Assembly (NCBI RefSeq): GCF_000688655.1
Contig: NZ_JIBO01000001.1
Coordinates: 78,198-83,558 of the forward strand
DNA: 5,361 bases
Direction: 5' to 3'
From: Lonsdalea quercina subsp. quercina
Lineage (GTDB): Bacteria; Pseudomonadota; Gammaproteobacteria; Enterobacterales; Enterobacteriaceae
Shown: piece by piece, positions 1-5,303 of the stretch
Position numbering within the stretch: the stretch's first letter is position 1
Layout: each line of letters opens with the position of its first letter
Program-made: the position numbers and the translations under genes
The notes under the pieces: model-generated
Told to the model about the DNA's origin: nothing
The model's database searches: none
The model's input: only the letters and a program-made list of their open reading frames with translations

Positions 1-84
1 GACGAGCCCCTTTTTATCGTAATGGCGAATTGCCCTCACGCTGACGCCTGTCCGTACTGAAACCTCACCGATTGATAAAGACAT
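1..84 (-). CDS. MerR-family transcriptional regulator, N-terminal fragment (runs off left edge)
   Basis: Reading leftward from an ATG at 84-82 gives 28 uninterrupted codons to the window edge. The peptide begins MSLSIGEVSVRTGVSVRAIR and continues HYDKKGLV. This is the MerR-family winged-helix start: a first helix with IGEV, a helix-turn-helix, and the hallmark R-H-Y-D-x-x-G-L signature at residues 20-27. A G-rich ribosome site (GGGGGTAGG) lies just upstream of the ATG. MerR proteins bind as dimers to palindromes inside over-long promoter spacers and activate on sensing a metal, oxidant or drug. The effector-binding C-terminus is outside the window, so the signal cannot be inferred. The gene is divergent from the hydrolase at 169, with a perfect palindrome between them, so regulation of that hydrolase is very likely. 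The family call is strong and the subfamily is unknown. Confidence 0.93.
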   Translation of the reverse strand, partial: MSLSIGEVSVRTGVSVRAIRHYDKKGLV

Positions 85-106
85 ACCTACCCCCGTGAAT
101 TTTCGC

Positions 107-138
107 TTGACCCTGACATTAATGTCAGGGTTCAGCAT
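107..138 (+). promoter_or_regulatory. MerR-type promoter with 22-bp perfect palindromic operator
   Basis: A perfect palindrome spans 110-131, with left half ACCCTGACATT mirrored exactly on the right. It overlaps a -35 box TTGACC (107-112). The best -10 candidate is CAGCAT (133-138), a poor match that gives a 20-bp spacer instead of 17. A symmetric operator filling a 19-20-bp spacer is the known architecture of MerR-family activated promoters, where the regulator untwists DNA to realign the two boxes. The divergent MerR gene supports this. The palindrome and the -35 box are seen directly; the -10 position and the activation mechanism are inferred. Confidence 0.85.
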
Positions 139-168
139 AGCCTGAAATCTCTGTTTGAGGACTCTATC

Positions 169-1059
169 ATGCTGCTATTTCGCTCTCTCCGCACACGGTT
201 GTGCTTACTGTTGATATTCTTTCTGCCCCTGACCGTTGCAGCAAAAAACTACTTCTTGACCGCACCGGATGGGACCCGGCTGGCGGTACAAGAATCAGGT
301 GACCCCCAGGGGACGCCCATTATTTTTATTCACGGGCTGCTGGGAAGCCATCTGAATTGGGAGAAGCAGGTGCAGGATGTGCAGCTCAATCACTTAAGGC
401 TCATCACCTATGACCTTAGGGGGCACGGGATTTCTGGTAAACCTGAGCAGGAATCATCGTATCAAAACGGCAAGCGCTGGGCGGAAGATCTTGCCACGGT
501 GATAGAAGGCAGTCATGCCGCAAAGCCATTGCTCGTTGGGTGGTCTCTTGGTGGTGCTGTCATTACCCATTATCTGGCTGCCTACGGTGACGGCAATATC
601 AGGGGAGCAATGTACGTCGATGGCGTGGTTGAATTAGTTCCCGAACAAATTCCAGCTCACCCTGCCGTTTATCGTGATATGACGTCCGGCGATTTAAGAA
701 CTCACCTTGATGGCGAGCGCCGCTTTGTCCAGCTGTGTTTTCACCAACAGCCGGATATTCGTACGTTTGAGCGTCTAATTGCGAGCGCCGCGATGGCCTC
801 ATGGTCAATGCAGCGAGCCGTACAGGGCATGAATATTCCGCTTGTTCAGGGGCTCGGTTCTGCCCGCGTTCCGCTGCTGTTTGTTTATGGCAAGCATGAT
901 GTTTTGGTCAACCCGCAGGCTGCGCTGTCGAGAGCCCAAAAGGTGAATCCGCGCATTCGGTCACTGATATTTGCTGATTCGGGACATGCGCCGTTTATTG
1001 AAGAGCCACGGCGCTTTAACCAGGAACTGGCCAAGTTTGTTGAAGCCACGCATCACTAG
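169..1059 (+). CDS. Exported alpha/beta hydrolase (MhpC-like fold)
   Basis: A 296-residue protein of normal length for a single-domain alpha/beta hydrolase plus leader. Residues 1-25 form a Sec-type signal: basic start (R5, R8, R10), hydrophobic core LCLLLIFFLPL, and a V-A-A site suggesting cleavage after A25. There is no lipobox cysteine at the cleavage site, so a soluble periplasmic enzyme is expected. The oxyanion region HGLLGS begins at H55, followed by DLRGHG (82-87). The nucleophile elbow GWSLGG (124-129) gives Ser126. The triad is completed by Asp244 (GKHD) and His273 (SGHAPFIEEP). The start is supported by GAGGA at 157-161, seven bases before the ATG. The substrate cannot be told; the fold covers esterases, lactonases, haloperoxidase-like enzymes and C-C hydrolases. 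Expression probably depends on the divergent MerR regulator through the palindromic promoter just upstream. No clear terminator follows the TAG. Confidence 0.93.
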   Translation: MLLFRSLRTRLCLLLIFFLPLTVAAKNYFLTAPDGTRLAVQESGDPQGTPIIFIHGLLGSHLNWEKQVQDVQLNHLRLITYDLRGHGISGKPEQESSYQNGKRWAEDLATVIEGSHAAKPLLVGWSLGGAVITHYLAAYGDGNIRGAMYVDGVVELVPEQIPAHPAVYRDMTSGDLRTHLDGERRFVQLCFHQQPDIRTFERLIASAAMASWSMQRAVQGMNIPLVQGLGSARVPLLFVYGKHDVLVNPQAALSRAQKVNPRIRSLIFADSGHAPFIEEPRRFNQELAKFVEATHH

Positions 1060-1098
1060 TTCGTCAGCACGATGCTCATAACCAAAAAGGTCCTGTCC

Positions 1099-1199
1099 AT
1101 GAAAACTGAAAAAGTCTCATCGTTTTTGTTCCGGCACTGCTTAGCGCGCTCACGGTGATTATTCCGGACCTACCGGGCTACGGTAACCAATGGTTTTAT
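1099..1199 (+). pseudogene. Remnant of a second alpha/beta hydrolase, frameshifted and internally deleted
   Basis: An ATG at 1099 follows an AAGG site (1087-1090), but its frame stops after 19 codons. In the next frame the sequence reads SLIVFVPALLSALTVIIPDL and then PGYGNQW. The first part resembles the strand and HG-loop region of alpha/beta hydrolases, and DLPGYG is the typical segment after the next strand. Adding one A to the A-run near 1107-1112 would join the ATG to this frame as MKTEK-SLIVFVPALLS. Between ALLS and LTVIIPDL the residues normally linking these strands are missing, so an internal deletion is also likely. The nucleophile elbow and the rest of the enzyme are absent. It lies directly after an intact hydrolase, so it may be the stump of a second, related gene. 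The homology rests on motif pattern only. Confidence 0.5.
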
Positions 1200-1369
1200 T
1201 TATCGGTCAAGATAGTGGTGCAACCATCTGCATTATGAAGAAAAACCGTGAGGAAAACTTTAGCGTGGGTAACGTATGAGTTCGCCCCAAAATAAACGGC
1301 CAGCAGGACGCTGACCGCAGGGGAAGGGCGTTGGCGATGAATGCCCTGGACAGAGAGGAGCCGACATCA
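1200..1369. other. Gene-free stretch with possible coding debris
   Basis: No intact gene is visible between the hydrolase remnant and the convergent oxidoreductase. One plus-strand frame from 1199 to 1279 reads FIGQDSGATICIMKKN and onward to a TGA, without its own start or ribosome site. I do not recognise it. Together with the hydrolase stump, this suggests a junction where one or two genes were lost by deletion. Confidence 0.4.
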
Positions 1370-1388
1370 CAACTGACGCTGTCAGTTG
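1370..1388 (-). terminator. Hairpin just past the oxidoreductase stop; possible terminator
   Basis: CAACTGAC (1370-1377) and GTCAGTTG (1381-1388) form a perfect 8-bp stem around a 3-base GCT loop, four bases beyond the TAA of the minus-strand gene. Neither strand has a real T-run after the stem, so it is not a textbook intrinsic terminator. It may protect the mRNA end or assist termination. Confidence 0.4.
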
Positions 1389-1392
1389 AAGT

Positions 1393-2514
1393 TTAAACCA
1401 GCGTCTTCAACGCATCGGCGGTGAAATCTTCCAATGCATCCTGCTGACCCGTTCTGATCTTGGCAGCCCAATTCGGGTCGCTCAGCAAAGCGCGGCCGAC
1501 GGCAATCAAATCAAACTCGTCGCGTTCCATACGTGCAATCAGGTTGTCGAGGTTATCAGGTTTGGCGCTTTCACCGGCAAACGCGCCCATGAAGTCGCTC
1601 GACAGGCCGACGGAACCCACGCTGATCGTCGCAGCTCCGGTCAGTTTCTTCGCCCAACCGGCAAAGTTTAATCCCTTCTCTCCGTCGATTTCTGGAAACT
1701 CGGGTTGCCAGAACCGGCGCTGTGAGCAGTGAAGGATATCGACACCGGCGTCCACCAACGGAACCAGCCAGTCAGCCATTTCCTCAGGCGTTGGCGCGAG
1801 ACGCGCCGCATAGTCCTGCTGCTTCCATTGACTGACACGCAGAATCAGCGGGAAGTCTGGCCCGACAGCTTTACGCATGGCCTGAACGATCTCGGCCGCA
1901 AAACGGGAGCGCTGTTTTAGCGTTGCGCCGCCGTAGCTGTCTGTGCGCAGGTTGGTGCCCGCCCAGAAAAACTGATCGATCAGATAGCCATGCGCGCCGT
2001 GGATTTCCGCGACATCAAAGCCCAGACGCTTGGCGTCGGCCGCGGCCTGACCGAAAGCGGTGATGGTATCGGCGATATCTTCCTCGCTCATCGCCACACC
2101 GCGCGGTTGGTCGGGGGCAACCAATGCAGAAGGACTTTCCACCTCGGCATCCGGCGTCCAGTCCGTCAACAAGCTGACGGTTGATCCCGTGTGCCACAGC
2201 TGCGGCCCCATTTTCCCGCCCACGGCGTGGACATCGTCGATGACGCGTTTCCAGCCTGCCAAGGCTTTCTCACCGTGGAAGAAGGGGATTTGAGGGTCAT
2301 TGCGTGAGGCAGGTCGGTTGATGACCGTGCCTTCAGAGAGGATCAGACCCACATCACCTTTGGCGCGGCGCTGATAATAAGCGGCGATTTTCTCGTCCGG
2401 AACGCCATTAACGGCAAATGAACGCGTCATTGGCGCCATCACGATGCGGTTTTTGAGTGCGAGATTCTTCAAATGGAAAGGCTGAAACAGGACGTCGACT
2501 TTGGATGAGGCCAT
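1393..2514 (-). CDS. Old Yellow Enzyme-family NADH:flavin oxidoreductase
   Basis: A 373-residue protein of usual length for a single-domain OYE (FMN-binding TIM barrel). Such enzymes reduce activated C=C bonds in enones, maleimides or nitro compounds using NAD(P)H, in the cytoplasm. Visible family features, in order: LFQPFHLKNLALKNRIVMAP with M-T-R at 29-31; ILSEGTVI (58-65) on the FMN face; QLWHTG with Gln105 and His108; and the active-site signature HGAHGYL, giving substrate-anchoring His172 and His175 and the catalytic Tyr177. Further on are DSYGG (192-196), Arg226 (LRVSQW) for FMN, SVGSVG (298-303), and the phosphate-binding end VGRALLSDP (339-347). The start is fixed by GGAGAG five bases before the ATG. 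It appears monocistronic with its own promoter. Unlike many OYE genes, no TetR- or HxlR-type regulator sits beside it here. The precise substrate is not predictable. Confidence 0.95.
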   Translation of the reverse strand: MASSKVDVLFQPFHLKNLALKNRIVMAPMTRSFAVNGVPDEKIAAYYQRRAKGDVGLILSEGTVINRPASRNDPQIPFFHGEKALAGWKRVIDDVHAVGGKMGPQLWHTGSTVSLLTDWTPDAEVESPSALVAPDQPRGVAMSEEDIADTITAFGQAAADAKRLGFDVAEIHGAHGYLIDQFFWAGTNLRTDSYGGATLKQRSRFAAEIVQAMRKAVGPDFPLILRVSQWKQQDYAARLAPTPEEMADWLVPLVDAGVDILHCSQRRFWQPEFPEIDGEKGLNFAGWAKKLTGAATISVGSVGLSSDFMGAFAGESAKPDNLDNLIARMERDEFDLIAVGRALLSDPNWAAKIRTGQQDALEDFTADALKTLV

Positions 2515-2544
2515 AGTATCTCTCCGGTGAGTTTAGCGCAGTTC

Positions 2545-2572
2545 ATAGTATATTATGTATACAGCTCGTCAA
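2545..2572 (-). promoter_or_regulatory. Probable sigma-70 promoter of the OYE gene, with a small palindrome in the spacer
   Basis: On the minus strand TTGACG (2572-2567, five of six) is followed after 16 bases by TACTAT (2550-2545, four of six); an overlapping TATACT gives a shorter 14-base spacer. This places the start of transcription about 25 bases upstream of the ATG. The 8-bp palindrome TGTATACA (2556-2563) lies between the boxes, where a repressor could block RNA polymerase; that role is a guess. Confidence 0.5.
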
Positions 2573-2807
2573 TCAGGTACCTCAATGGCCTCAGGTATTT
2601 TGATGGAAACTTTAATGCTGAAACTAGCGGTAGGCTATGCGCCACCCCAAGCCACCATCGCCTGCTGCTCGCTTCAACCCGGGACTCTCTGTCGCAGGTT
2701 GAGGCCGCGGCGACTCACCGACTATCAATCAAGTTTACCTAAGAACAAATCAGCGATTGATTGGCAAAGCACCGGCATTTATTGAACGCAGCCGCTCACA
2801 ACGCGAC
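2573..2807. other. Gene-free stretch between the OYE gene and the motility gene
   Basis: Nothing convincing is coded here. Two overlapping plus-strand frames (from 2527 and 2555) begin without a ribosome site, overlap the OYE promoter, and give low-complexity products with no family features. A weak hairpin AATCA-gcgat-TGATT (2748-2762) lies downstream of the motility gene but has no proper T-run. I see no riboswitch or RNA gene. Confidence 0.4.
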
Positions 2808-2996
2808 TTAGGCAGTGGTGTTGATATTTCGCCCCACCGCCGGATTAGCCGGCAACGATGGGATTGATTCGAGAAGATTGGCTGCGGTTGACTCTTGATT
2901 ATCCGATGTCTTTTTCAGTAGGGTGGTGCTCACCCGACGACTGAGTTCTTGGTTATCAACGCGGGTAGCTAGCGAGGCAATTTGCGATACATCCAT
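2808..2996 (-). CDS. YjfB-type putative motility protein (62 residues)
   Basis: A small protein that starts MDVSQIASLATRVDNQELSR and ends VGRNINTTA. This closely follows the pattern of the YjfB putative motility family: MDVSxIASLAT at the start, a helix with V-x-x-x-x-LKK (here STTLLKKTSDNQES, 23-36), then an A-x-x-L-L-E-x-I-P segment and a final hydrophilic N-x-N-T-x-A tail. Family members are 55-70 residues, so this is full length. The molecular role is unknown; the name rests on association with motility genes. There is no signal peptide or membrane segment. GGGAG (3007-3003) lies six bases before the ATG, a good ribosome site. A FliA-like promoter (3060-3086) sits about 60 bases upstream, independently supporting co-expression with flagella. 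No neighbouring flagellar genes are visible, so it is an isolated member of that regulon. The family call is from memory of the pattern. Confidence 0.8.
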   Translation of the reverse strand: MDVSQIASLATRVDNQELSRRVSTTLLKKTSDNQESTAANLLESIPSLPANPAVGRNINTTA

Positions 2997-3059
2997 ATTG
3001 TTCTCCCGATCAATATAAGAAAAAAGAACGGACCACGACGTCGACCCATGCGCAAAATA

Positions 3060-3086
3060 TCATCGGCAACCAAGTCATTAACTCCA
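3060..3086 (-). promoter_or_regulatory. Flagellar sigma-28 (FliA) promoter upstream of the motility gene
   Basis: On the minus strand TGGAGTTA (3086-3079) and GCCGATGA (3067-3060) are separated by exactly 11 bases. The enterobacterial FliA consensus is TAAAGTTT, 11 bases, GCCGATAA, so the matches are five of eight and seven of eight at ideal spacing. It points at the YjfB-type gene, with a leader of roughly 55 bases. Position, direction and gene function agree. Confidence 0.7.
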
Positions 3087-3459
3087 GAAACGAATTTCGG
3101 TAGAGGCGTTTCCCATTCACCTGATCATCAGGAGTCTTTACTCTATCGATAAACTGTCCATTATCATGAAAACGCAAACCGATACATGTGGAAGCACAGT
3201 TGGGCTGCCTAACCCTACTGATTGTTTAATAACAAGCGTGTATCGCTAAAGAGCGATAGAGGATGAACGGCATCGTTGAACAATGAGTCTTGGGGATTGT
3301 CGACCTCATGATGTAACGCACCGTCGGCTCATTGAAAATGGGGTGACCGAATACACAGGTCTCAGGATTACGTGTAAGTCTAGCCAGCGAGGTCCGTTGT
3401 CTGTCGTCATGACAATGACCGGGCCATGTGGCTGAGGAAATGCCAAGGCGTTCATCGTT

Positions 3460-3492
3460 GGGGTAACCGCCAATTTTCATGGCGGTTACCCC
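3460..3492 (-). terminator. Perfect 12-bp-stem hairpin downstream of the Ig-like gene
   Basis: GGGGTAACCGCC (3460-3471) and GGCGGTTACCCC (3481-3492) pair perfectly around a 9-base loop, AATTTTCAT. The stem begins 27 bases beyond the TAA of the Ig-like gene and is the strongest hairpin in the window. It is not followed by a T-run on either strand, so factor-independent termination is uncertain. It would still block 3' exonucleases and may insulate the motility gene from upstream transcription. Confidence 0.5.
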
Positions 3493-3519
3493 CATTAGTC
3501 ATTGTTGGTCAGTTGTACA

Positions 3520-4377
3520 TTAGTCTCCGTCTGGCAGGACTTTACTAAGCACTTGTTTAGACGCGTAACTGCATGAACCAAGACCAATGACTTTTTTCTG
3601 GCCATCGGTCATATCAACAGTACTCCCCGACAAGATGCTGTGGAAAGCGTAATAATAATAAGCCCCCGATGCTTTTCCCCAGCCGAACGTAGTCATATCA
3701 CCCCACTCACCATATATCGCGATATATTCAGCACTGGTTGGCATCGCTTTATTTAATCCGGCATGAACATTATCTAGATAAAGATTACAAGCGATATCAT
3801 ATTCGCCGCTGCCTGATGCATTGCTGAATTTGATTTGAATCACGTCGGATATTGGCGTGCCTTTTATCGAAACATGCCCTAAACCATTGACATTTTTCAC
3901 TTGCACATTCACGTCATCACATGTCCAGATGGTGGACGGCGACGGTTCGCTGATTTCAATATAAAACGTTGCGCCTATGAACAGATGATGGGGGCCACCA
4001 ATCTCGAAATTTTTATTGTTGTCGTTATAAATTCGTGTAACCTCGAGCGTCGGAAGGGGTCCCGGAGTCGGTGTGCTAGCCTTAAAAGAAGAGGTCGTGA
4101 TGCTGTAAACTGATGCATCGTCTGCCATTATAGCCATTACTGAAATAGTTTCTTCCACGGTGTCTGTATATTCTACGGAGGCTTGTCCCAAAGCGTTGGT
4201 TGTCACCTTAATGATTTGAGTTCCATCAGAAAAAATCGCGTTTCCGCTTACTAATCTGAATTCAACCGCTTTCCCGCTGACATATTGACCATCGTTCATC
4301 AGTATGGCTGTTGCGGTGTTTGTATCGGACCCGTTGGCTGATGCCGTAGAGGTGGCTGTCAAAATCAGGGTATACAT
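3520..4377 (-). CDS. Invasin-like protein: bacterial Ig-like domain plus Trp/Tyr-rich C-terminal domain
   Basis: A 285-residue protein if started at ATG 4377, where GAGGAA lies six bases upstream. A TTG at 4410 would add 11 residues (MTHNISNEEIF) and is less convincing. Residues about 1-98 form one Ig-like domain of the invasin/intimin Big_1 type: LTATSTASANGSDTNTATAI, then a G-x-x-V-x-F core with SGNAIFSDGTQ, then the TTNALGQASVEYTDT turn and VMA. A Pro/Thr linker (STPTPGPLPT, about 101-110) follows. The C-terminal half includes YGEWGDMTTFGWG (222-234), YYYYAF and three cysteines (about 153, 197, 269). The YxEWGxxxxxxW pattern recalls the lectin-like tip domains of invasin-related proteins. 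No signal peptide, beta-barrel or anchor is visible, so export would need another system or the protein acts inside the cell. It appears to be monocistronic. The Ig domain is confident; the C-terminal relation and any adhesion role are inference. Confidence 0.85.
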   Translation of the reverse strand: MYTLILTATSTASANGSDTNTATAILMNDGQYVSGKAVEFRLVSGNAIFSDGTQIIKVTTNALGQASVEYTDTVEETISVMAIMADDASVYSITTSSFKASTPTPGPLPTLEVTRIYNDNNKNFEIGGPHHLFIGATFYIEISEPSPSTIWTCDDVNVQVKNVNGLGHVSIKGTPISDVIQIKFSNASGSGEYDIACNLYLDNVHAGLNKAMPTSAEYIAIYGEWGDMTTFGWGKASGAYYYYAFHSILSGSTVDMTDGQKKVIGLGSCSYASKQVLSKVLPDGD

Positions 4378-4510
4378 AAATATTTCCTCGTTTGAAATGT
4401 TATGAGTCAAATTGAATTCCCCCCGTTTATGCAGGAGAGCTAAGGTGTTTCTGTTACATAAATCCAGCAGTCATGAACTTGTGACCGCCTGTTACTTAGG
4501 AAGCAAAAAC

Positions 4511-4579
4511 ATGAAACCATTAAGGTGCGGCATGTTCAGAGCAATATTCTTTTGTGTACAATATCCGGCGCAGAAATAA
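4511..4579 (+). CDS. Candidate 22-residue small ORF
   Basis: ATG at 4511 follows AGGAAG (4499-4504), a reasonable ribosome site, and the frame ends at TAA 4577-4579. The peptide begins MKPLRCGMFRAIFFCVQYP, with two cysteines and a short hydrophobic middle. I do not recognise it. It could be a leader peptide or small protein, but A/T-rich non-coding DNA yields such frames by chance. Confidence 0.2.
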   Translation: MKPLRCGMFRAIFFCVQYPAQK

Positions 4580-4713
4580 AGCAGTAGGTAATATGTAGCC
4601 AATACTAGTCGATTACACCGTGAATATTGTTTAGGGGGTTATCAATCATTAGTTATAGCTCAATATTACGAAATAGAAAATATCTCAACTAGGGTGGACT
4701 GCTGTCTTCTGTT

Positions 4714-4742
4714 TTTACTCCGCTTGGATAAACCTATATAAC
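4714..4742 (+). promoter_or_regulatory. Possible rightward promoter inside the A/T-rich region
   Basis: TTTACT (4714-4719, four of six) and TATAAC (4737-4742, five of six) are separated by 17 bases. It has no gene directly downstream, so it would make a very long leader or a non-coding RNA. Such matches are frequent by chance in A/T-rich DNA. Confidence 0.25.
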
Positions 4743-4875
4743 TCTAGGATGACGAGACTTATTTGTACAGGGTAAGATATCAACTAACACAGCCTTAAAT
4801 TAAAACCTGTTTAATGCGAAGTGAAAATTTGTTTCTATAGGTAAAAAGTATTATGGAATCCGAGGTTTCCAAAAT

Positions 4876-5122
4876 TTAATCACTGTGACGGGAATGTCTA
4901 GCCTATAAAGTAAGTAGCTAAAACGATCAACAGAAATTTTCGTACCTAATTCACATTTTTACGTTAAGTTTAATCAGGTTCCTACCGGGTGTTCAGTTTT
5001 CAAATTAAATATTGCCTAAACGAATTGTGTAAAACATTCGTGTCTCCTGCGTTAAATTCTTTGTGTAAATAGGGGTTTTAATCACCCTTGTGATAGTTCT
5101 GTGAGTGCTTTTTATTGATTAA
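4876..5122. repeat. Four copies of TTAATCA
   Basis: TTTAATCA occurs at 4875-4882, 4969-4976 and 5077-5084 on the plus strand, and the core TTAATCA occurs inverted (TGATTAA) at 5116-5122. Spacings are roughly 94, 108 and 40 bases. They might be binding sites for a regulator of the divergent genes. A/T-rich background makes chance recurrence possible. Confidence 0.3.
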
Positions 5123-5235
5123 GGTCATGATTTTTAGAACCTTTAATGCAACCTCTTTTCAGGCTCATGGTTTAAGTCCTATTTAATTCAGTCGGAAGTG
5201 ATGATGCTCAATCCAATAGTCTCAACCGATCATTA

Positions 5236-5263
5236 TTGCCGAATAAAATAAAGTAAATATACT
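5236..5263 (+). promoter_or_regulatory. Probable sigma-70 promoter of the partial right-end gene
   Basis: TTGCCG (5236-5241, four of six) and TATACT (5258-5263, five of six) are 16 bases apart, with an A/T-rich spacer. Transcription would start near 5270, about 34 bases before the ATG at 5304. Position and direction suit the partial gene. Confidence 0.5.
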
Positions 5264-5303
5264 TCCCCCGCAGAAACCTGGCGTAGAGGAAGAGAAGCGA
5301 GAA

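Larger units (their letters stand above)
3010..3495 (-). pseudogene. Possible decayed gene: a long minus-strand frame with one internal stop
   Basis: One minus-strand frame is open from 3495 to a TAA at 3228-3226 (89 codons), and continues in the same frame for a further 71 codons to a TGA at 3012-3010. The second part reads GLRFHDNGQFIDRVKTPDDQ and continues VNGKRLYRNSFLELM, which looks more protein-like than the first, Cys/His/Arg-rich part. The ATG at 3495 has no ribosome site; the ATG at 3480 has a G-run upstream, but that lies inside a strong hairpin. No family is recognised. The frame overlaps the FliA promoter and ends just before the ribosome site of the motility gene. It may be a degraded gene or a chance opening, and chance is quite possible. 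Confidence 0.25.
4411..5303. other. Long A/T-rich divergent intergenic region
   Basis: About 0.9 kb between the leftward Ig-like gene and the rightward partial gene at 5304. All frames are broken by frequent stops and I find no credible gene apart from one very short candidate. No tRNA, IS end or long inverted repeat is seen. The stretch is much richer in A and T than the genes to the left, with runs such as AAATTAAAAC and TTTTTATTGATTAAGG. This size and composition fit a nucleoid-protein-silenced control region flanking an acquired gene. I could not pick out a convincing promoter for the Ig-like gene. Confidence 0.55.

Noticed and set aside
599..808. Minus-strand open frame inside the hydrolase gene
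   Set aside because: It lies wholly within a convincing hydrolase coding sequence, has no ribosome site, and gives an Arg-rich product typical of antisense frames.
1460..2293. Several open frames on both strands inside the OYE gene
   Set aside because: All are shadows of the oxidoreductase, which has every family motif; none has recognisable features of its own.
2527..2785. Two overlapping plus-strand frames of about 70 codons
   Set aside because: No ribosome sites, they overlap the OYE promoter, and their products match no family pattern; one needs a GTG start.
3048..3152. 34-codon plus-strand frame starting at ATG 3048
   Set aside because: No ribosome site, and it is antisense to the better supported FliA promoter; most likely chance.
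3241..3258. Small hairpin TATCGCT-AAAG-AGCGATA
   Set aside because: Perfect 7-bp stem, but with no T-run and no gene end beside it apart from the doubtful decayed frame.
3350..3440. Minus-strand alternative frame with a TTDNGP segment resembling transposase integrase cores
   Set aside because: Only a few residues match, neighbouring sequence shows no catalytic DDE spacing, and no terminal repeats are visible.
3226..3495. 89-codon minus-strand frame as an intact gene
   Set aside because: Its start has no ribosome site and lies beside the hairpin, and the product is Cys/His/Arg-rich; kept only as a possible decayed frame.
3901..4113. 70-codon plus-strand frame
   Set aside because: Antisense shadow inside the Ig-like gene with no start signals.
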